DNA of 10,267 nt, from contig NZ_KB849171.1 of the NCBI RefSeq assembly GCF_000367925.1, positions 1 through 10,267 of the forward strand, read 5' to 3'. Shown here in pieces: positions 1 to 5,615 of this stretch (positions within the stretch are counted from its first letter, which is position 1; every line of letters starts with the position of its first letter). The notes under the pieces were generated by a model that was given only the letters and a program-made list of their open reading frames with translations, was not told where the DNA came from and ran no database searches. This DNA comes from Acinetobacter bohemicus ANC 3994. Lineage in GTDB: Bacteria > Pseudomonadota > Gammaproteobacteria > Pseudomonadales > Moraxellaceae. The position numbers and the translations under genes are program-made.

Positions 1-95
1 ATATTTAAGTTATAGTTCATTACTAAATTCAATATCTATTTATTTCTTAAAATTTAAGAATTTCTAAAATTAACATAATACACCTTATACGAAAT
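1..95. repeat. terminal overlap, left copy (circular contig end)
   Basis: These 95 bases are identical to 10173-10267 at the other end of the window, in the same orientation. An exact direct repeat at both extreme ends is what a circular molecule gives when an assembler leaves an overlap of one k-mer. Joining the ends gives a circle of 10,172 bp. The repeat contains one pdif site (68-95), so that site exists once in the real molecule. Confidence 0.9.
68..95 (-). other. pdif site (XerC/XerD recombination site), D/C order on +
   Basis: On the minus strand it reads XerC arm ATTTCGTATAA, 6-bp spacer GGTGTA, XerD arm TTATGTTAATT. Both arms match the Acinetobacter plasmid dif consensus. It marks the boundary between the replication backbone and the cargo carrying the 9697-10107 gene. 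It shares its spacer and XerD arm with the site at 9475-9502, so those two are the best-matched recombination partners in the plasmid. The copy at 10240-10267 is the same site seen again through the contig overlap. Confidence 0.9.
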
Positions 96-138
96 GCTCT
101 AATTTATTCTTTTTAATTCATAGTGTTATCGTATCTGT

Positions 139-168
139 AAAAGCCCAGTCCTCACCGATTGGGCTTTT
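139..168. terminator. bidirectional intrinsic terminator
   Basis: A perfect 9-bp stem (139-147 pairing with 160-168, core GCCCA/TGGGC) closes a 12-base loop, with an A run on the left and a T run on the right, so it can terminate transcripts from either side. It lies about 80 bases beyond the stop of the minus-strand replication protein and is the likely end of the repB transcript. Confidence 0.75.
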
Positions 169-231
169 TACGTGAATAGTTGTGTTCCACGCTTACTATT
201 TGATCAATACTCCACACTTTTAATTAGCACA

Positions 232-250
232 GCTAAACAGGTTGTTTAGC
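232..250. terminator. 8-bp hairpin across the stop codon of the replication accessory gene
   Basis: GCTAAACA at 232-239 pairs perfectly with TGTTTAGC at 243-250 around a 3-base loop. The stop codon of the minus-strand gene (246-248) lies in the stem. No good T tract follows, so this may be an RNA-stabilising 3' hairpin rather than a true terminator. Confidence 0.4.
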
Positions 251-809
251 CGTTCGGCAAGAAAAACCGGCTCAGAAAGCCCCTTGTCGGTAGTTCTAGT
301 TCGATCTGTTCAGGGACTGGAATACGTTTGGTTTCTGTAGATGAATTAGCTATAGACTTAATCTCTTCTAACGGAGGATCTGTTGTTATGTCATTTGAAA
401 TAGGTGGACTCTCTTTTTCAATGTTTAACCTATCAGATTCATTATTTACTTTGGAAGGCTTCATCTCAATCAGTGTAAGAAGGGTATCGATACGATTATT
501 TGCTTTGGCCTCTCTATCCTCTGCTTTTTCTAACTGTTTCTTTAAAAATTCGATCTGATTCTTGAGTTCTAAAACTGTATTATCACTGTATTCAGGTGTA
601 TTTGTATTTTGTATTGGAGACGTATCAATACGTTTTGAGTGTTTTCCATTGAAAGGCTCACCATAGACACGAAGTAACTCCGAGAAGTCTATAGAACCAT
701 CTTGGTCACGACTTAAAATACCGTTTTTTATATCTTTATAGATTGTAGCTCTAGATTTTTTATACAATGTAGCAGCATCACTAACACTGTATTTTGTACT
801 TGTTTTCAT
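246..809 (-). CDS. plasmid replication accessory DNA-binding protein (HTH plus coiled coil)
   Basis: This 187-residue protein follows repB by 63 bases on the same strand, the usual place for the small 'replication DNA-binding' protein (often called RepA) of Acinetobacter Rep_3 plasmids. Residues about 8-50 look like a helix-turn-helix of the excisionase/MerR-like type (segment VSDAATLYKKSRATIYKDIK). Residues about 80-115 are rich in E, K, L and R in a heptad-like pattern (ELKNQIEFLKKQLEKAED), suggesting a coiled-coil dimer. The middle is polar and low in complexity, and a short tail (GFLSRFFLPNG) ends the protein. The start is ATG at 809; no clear Shine-Dalgarno precedes it, so translation may depend on the repB message. 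In related plasmids the gene is often dispensable for replication and may tune copy number or stability; that role is inferred here. Confidence 0.8.
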   Translation of the reverse strand: MKTSTKYSVSDAATLYKKSRATIYKDIKNGILSRDQDGSIDFSELLRVYGEPFNGKHSKRIDTSPIQNTNTPEYSDNTVLELKNQIEFLKKQLEKAEDREAKANNRIDTLLTLIEMKPSKVNNESDRLNIEKESPPISNDITTDPPLEEIKSIANSSTETKRIPVPEQIELELPTRGFLSRFFLPNG

Positions 810-835
810 AGTGTATTACTGTGTTTTAAGTATAC

Positions 836-870
836 GTATTGAAGAATACAATAAGTGTATTCTTCAATAC
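836..870. promoter_or_regulatory. 15-bp perfect inverted repeat between repB and the accessory gene
   Basis: GTATTGAAGAATACA at 836-850 is followed by a 5-base spacer and its exact reverse complement at 856-870. It fills most of the 63-base gap between the repB stop and the next gene's start. It is AT-rich, so it is a poor terminator. An operator for the downstream HTH protein or an RNA hairpin controlling the second cistron are both possible. Confidence 0.55.
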
Positions 871-872
871 AC

Positions 873-1790
873 TCAAGGTTTAAAGCCTAAGTTATTTAAA
901 TGAGGTAAAAACTGTTTTTGCTTCTCTGGATCTCTCAACATATCTTTAATTCGAGCTGCAAGAGCTTCATAATTTTCATTACCTACTGCCAAATGACTTA
1001 AATCATGAAGTTCTGCTAGCTGATTGCCAAACATATTGATTTGAGAGTCACTCATTTTATAGAAATTTTTAGAAACTAATTTTTGGGGTTTTATTTGATC
1101 TTTTGCTTTTTGCTTAAAAGTAAAAGAAAATCCTGAAATAGAACGTCCTTTTTTATGTTGTTCATACTTTACGGTTATATCTGTATGTTCATTTATTTGT
1201 TTAATTGAAAGCTCTAAAATACGCTCTTTTAAATGAGCCATCCGTAAATATTCATTATCAAGAACGCCTAGTTTTTTTCTAAATTCTTGTAGTTCTATGG
1301 TTGGTGTTTTACCAGCGCTTCGCCATTGAATTAAAAGTTCATATAAACGTATGGCATAAGCACTACTAAGGCTACTGATTTGCTGTAATTCATATTTAGT
1401 AAATTGTTCTTCCAATCTAGTTATGAATGGAACAACAGCAGGTGCAAATATTAGGTCTACAGTTGCTTCATTGTCGTTATAAGCAATTTGAGATACCCAA
1501 CGACTCATAACATTTCGGATATTCCCATTAGATTTTTTTTCTTGATAGCTAAATTGACGCGCGAATAGATCCTTACAAGCATCCTTTAAGGCTTGATAAG
1601 CCGTATTACGGTGCACGCCAAATTGATTGATATAGTTATCTGCATGAACCTCTAATGGGTCATTTGCATTAATCCCTTTACCGCTTTCCCGTGCTTCAAC
1701 AATAGCCAATAAAATTAAACGTTGTTCTACTAGGTCTAAGTTATAGCTTGCGTTGATTAAGGCATTGTCTTTTACAACTAAATCTCTCAT
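873..1790 (-). CDS. repB: RepB, Rep_3-family replication initiator
   Basis: RepB binds the iterons beside its gene, melts the origin and recruits the host replisome. The protein is about 305 residues, normal for Rep_3 (PF01051) initiators. The first winged-helix domain begins with the family signature VVKDNALINASYNLDLVEQR and runs to about residue 130. The second winged helix follows (YELLIQW, then ELQEFRKKLGV, then LKERILELSIKQINEHTD), ending near FSFTFKQK. I chose ATG at 1790, giving an MRDLVVKDN start; an in-frame GTG two codons upstream (1796) is an alternative, and neither has a strong Shine-Dalgarno. The coding strand points away from the iterons, as in other Acinetobacter plasmids. The iteron-overlapping promoter suggests self-repression. 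Identity as a Rep_3 initiator is very secure; the exact replicon group needs a comparison. Confidence 0.95.
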   Translation of the reverse strand: MRDLVVKDNALINASYNLDLVEQRLILLAIVEARESGKGINANDPLEVHADNYINQFGVHRNTAYQALKDACKDLFARQFSYQEKKSNGNIRNVMSRWVSQIAYNDNEATVDLIFAPAVVPFITRLEEQFTKYELQQISSLSSAYAIRLYELLIQWRSAGKTPTIELQEFRKKLGVLDNEYLRMAHLKERILELSIKQINEHTDITVKYEQHKKGRSISGFSFTFKQKAKDQIKPQKLVSKNFYKMSDSQINMFGNQLAELHDLSHLAVGNENYEALAARIKDMLRDPEKQKQFLPHLNNLGFKP

Positions 1791-1808
1791 AACCACTATT
1801 TTTTTATT

Positions 1809-1822
1809 GTGTATAAGTACAC
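1809..1822. promoter_or_regulatory. palindrome in the repB leader
   Basis: GTGTA at 1809-1813 and TACAC at 1818-1822 form a small inverted repeat around TAAG. A partial copy (GTGTAC) lies at 1836-1841. They sit between the predicted -10 box and the repB start, so they could be extra RepB or repressor half-sites. This is weak evidence. Confidence 0.3.
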
Positions 1823-1826
1823 GTTA

Positions 1827-1855
1827 ATATTATTTGTGTACTAATGCAAGGTAAA
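1827..1855 (-). promoter_or_regulatory. predicted repB promoter overlapping iteron 1
   Basis: On the minus strand TTTACC (1855-1850) could be the -35 box and TAATAT (1832-1827) the -10 box, with a 17-base spacer. Each matches four of six consensus bases. The -35 box lies inside the iteron nearest repB, so RepB bound there would compete with RNA polymerase, as expected for autoregulated iteron plasmids. Confidence 0.4.
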
Positions 1856-1932
1856 CGTGGGCATATTGCAAGGTAAACGTGGACATATTGCAAGGTAAAC
1901 GTGGGCATATTGCAAGGTAAACGTGGACATAT
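1845..1932. repeat. origin iterons, four tandem 22-bp repeats
   Basis: Four head-to-tail 22-bp units lie at 1845-1866, 1867-1888, 1889-1910 and 1911-1932. Each starts TGCAAGGTAAACGTGG and ends CATAT. The only variation is one base (position 17), which alternates G, A, G, A. They sit just upstream of repB and have the size and position of RepB-binding iterons. The sequence closely resembles iterons I recall from Acinetobacter Rep_3 plasmids. The alternating base suggests that a 44-bp pair was duplicated. The origin should be here. Confidence 0.93.
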
Positions 1933-2018
1933 AAGCCATGAAACCCTTATTAATAAAGGATTTCAGCATATCTAAAAGCATTTAAAAACTTTAAAAATAA
2001 TTAAAAGCTTAGAGAATA

Positions 2019-2094
2019 AAAAATTGCCCTTTGTTTTCGCTATGCTCAAACTCTATTGAACTTCGCTTACGCTCAGTTCTAAGGGGCAATTTTT
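2019..2094. terminator. large branched hairpin, likely bidirectional terminator
   Basis: An 11-bp perfect outer stem (2019-2029 with 2084-2094, core TTGCCC/GGGCAA) has A and T runs at its outer edges. Inside are two smaller hairpins: TTTG 2030-2033 with CAAA 2047-2050, and GAACT 2058-2062 with AGTTC 2075-2079. The two inner loops hold related motifs, TTCGCTATGCTC and TTCGCTTACGCTC. Confidence 0.6.
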
Positions 2095-2345
2095 AAGTTA
2101 ATACCTGGTATAAGTCATCAAGAAAAAAAGAAACGCGGAATTCGCTTCGCTCATCAGTTTTTTATACTCGCTTCGCTCGATCTAGATACAAATAGATTTA
2201 ACTAATCACACTATTTTTGAGAGTTTTAATACTTAAAAACATGTTTTTCAGAGGGTCTAGGCGCGACTTTTCATTGTGACAGCTCGTAGACACTCGCTTA
2301 AAAACGTTATTTTTCATTCGAATATATAAAAATAATAAAGCTTTT

Positions 2346-2370
2346 CACCGGCATAACTCATGTGCCGGTG
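2346..2370. repeat. hairpin, 8-bp stem, with nearby partial repeat
   Basis: CACCGGCA at 2346-2353 pairs with TGCCGGTG at 2363-2370 around 9 bases. TGCCGGT recurs at 2389-2395, followed by similar bases (GAAT, then AAAT). This is the first of a run of hairpins leading into the GC-rich patch. Confidence 0.5.
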
Positions 2371-2447
2371 AATGATGCCAGTAAGCAGTGCCGGTAAATT
2401 AACAATACTTACGATAATTCACGGTAACGCAACCGCTACGCTATCCT

Positions 2448-2520
2448 CTGAAACCATGCTATCGCTAGGTTTCAGCCCGAAAGGGTTCGGGACGGATTTG
2501 CTAAAACGCTAGGGCGTTTT
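2448..2520. repeat. three consecutive small hairpins
   Basis: CTGAAACC 2448-2455 pairs with GGTTTCAG 2468-2475. CCCGAA 2476-2481 pairs with TTCGGG 2486-2491. AAAACGC 2503-2509 pairs with GCGTTTT 2514-2520 and is followed by another T, so the last resembles a terminator on the plus strand. Together they make a densely folded stretch with no open frame of note. Confidence 0.5.
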
Positions 2521-2533
2521 TACCTTTTACAAA

Positions 2534-2670
2534 GCCCCCGTCGTTGCGCTGCCGCGCACGACAACCCCCTTACTGAAAAGTATTGAGCTTCATTTGACTA
2601 CGCAATGAACTCAACGGACTTTTTTAACCGTAAGAGGGTTGTCGTGCACTGCGTTTCGACGGGGATGGGC
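2534..2670. promoter_or_regulatory. nested GC-rich inverted repeat, candidate oriT or structured RNA
   Basis: GCACGACAACCCCCTTA (2556-2572) pairs with 2631-2647 with one mismatch. The flanking CCCCGTCG (2536-2543) pairs with CGACGGGG (2657-2664), extending the arms to about 38 bases with internal mismatches. Within the 58-base loop TTGAG/CTCAA and TTCATT/AATGAA form a further hairpin (2583-2614). The site lies upstream of the coupling-protein/relaxation operon, where an origin of transfer would be expected. I do not recognise a nick site. A regulatory RNA or single-strand initiation site is equally possible. Confidence 0.4.
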
Positions 2671-2738
2671 TAGCCCCCCACTTCAAGGTCGGGTGTTTGG
2701 ACACCCTAAAAAATGGGTGCGCTTCGCTTCCATTTTTT
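2667..2738. terminator. palindrome, tight hairpin and bidirectional terminator-like stem
   Basis: GGGCTAGCCC (2667-2676) is a perfect palindrome. GGGTGT 2691-2696 pairs with ACACCC 2701-2706 around TTGG. AAAAAATGG 2708-2716 pairs with CCATTTTTT 2730-2738 around 13 bases containing CGCTTCGCTT; with A and T runs on both sides it could terminate in either direction. Whatever is transcribed in the 2530-2670 patch may end here. Confidence 0.45.
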
Positions 2739-3375
2739 CCCTTTCGTGGCTCCCCCCTTGTCCTCTTTGCTGGGGCTTCGAGGATGCTTCACTGTCGTTC
2801 AGCCCACCTTCGGTGCAATCCGCGTATCGTATTTATTGATATATTTAGAAAAAGTGTTTATTCAAAAGATAATTTGATAATTTTTGATTAATTGAAAATA
2901 TTTTCTTGGATTTATTACCAAGTAATATTGTCTTTTAAAACAAATATAAAAAGAAGTTTTATTATAAAACATTGACCGAAAAATACAATAAAATCAAAAA
3001 CTTATATTTTTTTAGGTATTGTCAAAGTAAGTAAAAATATGCGATGGTAACTTAATCCAATTTTTGAAGATGATGAAGTATGCGGTTTTGGTTCTTAGCA
3101 GCTATATTTTTTACAGTTTTAATTTTCTCTTCGGATATAGCGTTTTTTTTAGGCAATTTTTTCTCAAATAAATCCCATTATTTTTTAGCTGTAGTAATAG
3201 GTGTATTCGCTTTTATTACATTAAATGTGAAATCTAGAAAAAGAGGAAATGCACTTTTTCTACAACTTTCTTCATACTCATTTTTTTTTGCTTAAGTCTA
3301 TTTTTCATTTTATGGATTACTGCTTATTTGTTTGGAAAAGTTAGCAGTAATGAACTTTGGAAGTCTTTGATCGTT

Positions 3376-3427
3376 AGTGTAAGTGGGTTTGCTATGTCTG
3401 TTTGTATAGATCGGCTATTTATACCAA
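3376..3427 (+). repeat. left arm of 52-bp perfect inverted repeat (source copy)
   Basis: This 52-base block, in frame within the coupling-protein N-terminal part (residues SVSGFAMSVCIDRLFIPR), is exactly complementary to 3520-3571. Since it fits the protein, it is the original copy; the other arm is the intruder. The 92 bases between them are single copy. Confidence 0.9.
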
Positions 3428-3519
3428 GGTTTGAAAAATTATTAAAAATTGGTACTCAAAAAGCAGGTACACAACGAGATTCAAAAACTGATATTCGAGA
3501 TATTCACAATAGTTTTAAG

Positions 3520-3571
3520 TTGGTATAAATAGCCGATCTATACAAACAGACATAGCAAACCCACTTACACT
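3520..3571 (-). repeat. right arm of 52-bp perfect inverted repeat (inserted copy)
   Basis: Exact reverse complement of 3376-3427. It brings a TAA stop (3526-3528) into the coupling-protein frame. Deleting exactly these 52 bases restores the frame at a sensible protein junction, so it is best read as an insertion templated from nearby DNA by strand switching, or a library/assembly artefact of the same shape. Confidence 0.85.
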
Positions 3572-3634
3572 TCAGTTCTTGAATATGATCCTCAAAAATT
3601 CTTTAGTTCTGGAAAATGGTTTTTCGGCTTAGAC

Positions 3635-4852
3635 ATGTATGGAAAACCTATTTTTTACGATAAGGAGAAATTAGTTCATACCCAAATTACAGGTGCATCT
3701 GGTTTTGGTAAGAGTGTTCTACTTGGGGTATTAACCTTTCAAGCTATTTTAAAGCGTGAATCGACTGTTATTTTCGATCCTAAACATGGTGGCGATGAAT
3801 GGTTCCCTCAGGTCTGCTACACAGCAGCTCAGTCATTGAAAATACCTTATTTTTTTCTTGATCTTCGAGAAAATTCAGCTCAGTTAAATCTTTTTACTGG
3901 CATGACTAGTGATCAAATTATTAATTTATTGACTGTAGGGCTTCTTTTGGAAGAACGAGGAGATGCTGCTGATTATTATCGTGCTAAAAGCCGCAAGATG
4001 GCACGTTTTGTTGGGAAAAATTATCGTGACGGAATGACTTTAAAAGAAATCAGTGAGACATACGATGAATATTTTAGAAAAAATGAAGCAGACGGTTTTG
4101 CAGATGCTCTACAGGAACTTTCTGAAGTTGTCTCAGTCAATGCGACAGCAGGAATTTCTCTAGAAAATGCAGTGGATCAGGGACATGTTATCTATGTTGC
4201 AGGTGATTGGGAAGATCCTAAACATATAACAGTCCAAAGAATGTTACTTGGGAGAATCGTTCAAATTGTGAGCCAGAGAGATAACACCTTAGAAACCCCC
4301 AAACAGGTTTGTATTATCTTAGATGAACTATCTTTTCAAATTTCTAAAATTTTTGGTGATGCGCTTAAAGTTATTCGTGACAAAGGGTTGCACTTTATTC
4401 TTGCACATCAAAGTATCAATGATCTGCTTGATGTTCCTGACAACATGAATGGTAAGACTCTAGCCAGTTCGGTCATGGCGAACTGCCCTTTGAAGTTTAC
4501 TTATCGTGCTGTGGACAATGAAACAGCTCAATATTTTGCAGAATTTTCAGGGGAAATACTTGTTGATGATGAAGCCAGAAATATCGAACAAACGCTAAGT
4601 TTGACGGATCGAGTAACAGGTGAAAAACAGATTCGCCAGACAGAACGAAATCTGATTGATTTCAATACAATGTTATCCCTGCCTTCAGGAACTGGTGTGC
4701 TATTTGGGAATGGTATTGCTCAAATATCTACGGTCTATCCCATTAAAGTTAAAAAAACTGCAAATGCAAAAAAACTTACAAGTGTTGATAGCAATAAATT
4801 GGATAAAAAATCAGATGTAAATAAGATTTTGATTTTTAAAGAGTTGGATTGA
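3635..4852 (+). CDS. TraD/VirD4-like coupling ATPase, C-terminal remnant
   Basis: This is the longest intact frame of the broken coupling-protein gene, 405 codons from the first in-frame ATG. Walker A is GASGFGKS at residues 20-27 and Walker B ends in LDE at 229-231 after VCII. Downstream, HFILAHQSINDLLD and the region to about residue 300 resemble the sensor and the TraG/TraD C-terminal (TraM-recognition) domain. The frame is open further upstream to 3533 (including SVLEYDPQKFFSSGKWFFGLD), and the chosen ATG has no Shine-Dalgarno, so this is probably not a natural start. Without the membrane part it would be a soluble ATPase. Its stop is 3 bases before the next gene, which suggests translational coupling. 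The ATPase family is secure; the substrate is inferred. Confidence 0.75.
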   Translation: MYGKPIFYDKEKLVHTQITGASGFGKSVLLGVLTFQAILKRESTVIFDPKHGGDEWFPQVCYTAAQSLKIPYFFLDLRENSAQLNLFTGMTSDQIINLLTVGLLLEERGDAADYYRAKSRKMARFVGKNYRDGMTLKEISETYDEYFRKNEADGFADALQELSEVVSVNATAGISLENAVDQGHVIYVAGDWEDPKHITVQRMLLGRIVQIVSQRDNTLETPKQVCIILDELSFQISKIFGDALKVIRDKGLHFILAHQSINDLLDVPDNMNGKTLASSVMANCPLKFTYRAVDNETAQYFAEFSGEILVDDEARNIEQTLSLTDRVTGEKQIRQTERNLIDFNTMLSLPSGTGVLFGNGIAQISTVYPIKVKKTANAKKLTSVDSNKLDKKSDVNKILIFKELD

Positions 4853-4855
4853 TTT

Positions 4856-5593
4856 ATGTCTAATCTAATCGCATCAAGAACCGAACAGGAAAAAATTAGA
4901 AAAGTTAAGGAATTACTAATTCTTTCCTTTCTACTTGATGAGGGCTACACAACATTAAGGATATTAGCTCTGTTGTTGACTATGACACCAAATGGAACTC
5001 GGAGAATACTTAATTCGATGGCGGCTAAGCAGTTAATCAAGGCTCATCAGGTCGCTGTACCTTTGAATCCACGAAAGGTTTCTGTTTGGGGGTTAACTCC
5101 TACAGGAGCCGCTTTTGTTACACCTGACAATGAACATCTTCGGTTTTTCAATGTAGGCCGGATTAAACCTATCACGATGGAGCATAGTTTAGCTTTACAG
5201 CGTGTTAAAGCGGGCTTAGTTAGAGATGGGTGGAGTGGGTGGCAAAGTAGCTCTAGGATGCTGAGAATAGCTAATTTAGAGCGTTCTATATGGATTCAAG
5301 TGCCAGATGCAGTCGCTATTTCTCCGAAAGGTAGAAAAGTTGCTATTGAATTAGAAAGAAACCTGAAAACGCCTAAACGTTATGTCGAAATTTTAGAAAA
5401 CTACGCGGAAATGATTTTATCTGAGACTGTTAACGAGGTGTTTTATTTTTGCCCAGATAATCTTGAGAAAAGGTTGAGGAGCATGTTTTGCCGAATTGAA
5501 AAAATCGTTATTAAAGAAGAAGTAGTTCAAGTTCATGAAAGTCTTTTAAAGCGTTTTCATTTTATATCTTATGACGTTAATACTTTTAAATAA
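4856..5593 (+). CDS. replication-relaxation family protein (MobC-like)
   Basis: This 245-residue protein resembles the Replic_Relax (PF13814) family, proteins encoded next to coupling ATPases and relaxases on mobile plasmids and thought to help open or process plasmid DNA. Residues about 15-90 form a winged helix (LLILSFLLDEGYTTLRILALL, then NGTRRILNSMAAKQLI, then the wing VSVWGLTPTGAAFV). The conserved EHSLALQRVKAGL segment follows near 105. The PDAV and VAIELERNLK segments near 155-180 resemble a PD-(D/E)xK-type core, though catalysis is not shown. The ATG is 3 bases after the ATPase stop and the acetyltransferase begins 22 bases later, so all three form one operon. No relaxase gene accompanies it. 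The family call is fairly firm, the function inferred. Confidence 0.75.
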   Translation: MSNLIASRTEQEKIRKVKELLILSFLLDEGYTTLRILALLLTMTPNGTRRILNSMAAKQLIKAHQVAVPLNPRKVSVWGLTPTGAAFVTPDNEHLRFFNVGRIKPITMEHSLALQRVKAGLVRDGWSGWQSSSRMLRIANLERSIWIQVPDAVAISPKGRKVAIELERNLKTPKRYVEILENYAEMILSETVNEVFYFCPDNLEKRLRSMFCRIEKIVIKEEVVQVHESLLKRFHFISYDVNTFK

Positions 5594-5603
5594 TTCAGTA
5601 AAC

Positions 5604-5609
5604 AGGAGA
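5604..5609 (+). promoter_or_regulatory. ribosome-binding site deciding a TTG start
   Basis: AGGAGA lies 6 bases before a TTG at 5616 and 9 before another TTG at 5619. It is the strongest Shine-Dalgarno in the window and supports a non-ATG start for the acetyltransferase, whose next ATG would cut into the fold. Confidence 0.7.
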
Positions 5610-5615
5610 TAAAAA

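Larger units (their letters stand above)
1933..3079. other. gene-free structured interval between iterons and the transfer operon
   Basis: No convincing gene is present in these 1.1 kb. The left part (to about 2340) is AT-rich, with a large branched hairpin and repeated TTCGCT-type motifs. The middle (2340-2740) is a chain of hairpins that becomes locally GC-rich and holds nested inverted repeats. The right part (about 2840-3079) is very AT-rich with no obvious signal except the run-up to the coupling-protein start at 3080. Short frames across 2639-2891 have biased, repeat-like translations and no ribosome-binding sites, and I do not call them. Confidence 0.6.
3080..4852 (+). pseudogene. TraD/VirD4-like coupling protein gene, broken by a T-tract slip and a 52-bp inverted insertion
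   Basis: The product would be a membrane-anchored DNA-pumping ATPase linking plasmid DNA to a type IV secretion channel. The first frame (ATG 3080) encodes several hydrophobic helices and stops at 3293-3295, just after nine Ts (3281-3289). One added T joins it to the next frame (3292-3528), which continues with membrane segments and a polar linker. That frame stops inside 3520-3571, a 52-bp block that is the exact reverse complement of 3376-3427. Removing the block joins Lys (3517-3519) to SVLEYDPQKFF and the ATPase domain in frame. The repaired protein would be about 573 residues, normal for this family, with Walker A near residue 188 and Walker B near 397. Either the gene is decayed or the assembly has errors here; as written it cannot make the full protein. 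Confidence 0.8.

Noticed and set aside
1..95. End repeats as transposon terminal repeats or a target-site duplication
   Set aside because: They are exact direct repeats at the arbitrary window ends, no transposase exists, and circular overlap explains them.
328..558. Plus-strand frame of 76 codons
   Set aside because: It lies antisense inside the well-supported replication accessory gene and has no ribosome-binding site.
579..620. Cluster of TGTATT hexamers within the accessory replication gene
   Set aside because: They fall in normal coding sequence of AT-rich codons, and without comparison cannot be told from chance.
1845..1932. Tandem repeats as a CRISPR array
   Set aside because: Units are directly abutting with no spacers, and their place beside repB fits iterons.
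2639..2891. Two overlapping plus-strand frames of 64-66 codons
   Set aside because: Their translations are Pro/Ser/Phe/Cys-rich by-products of hairpin-forming GC-rich DNA, with no Shine-Dalgarno; the stretch is better explained by structure.
2950..3060. Promoter for the transfer operon (e.g. TTGACC or TTGTCA boxes)
   Set aside because: No -35 box had a fitting -10 box at 16-18 bases, so no specific promoter could be supported.
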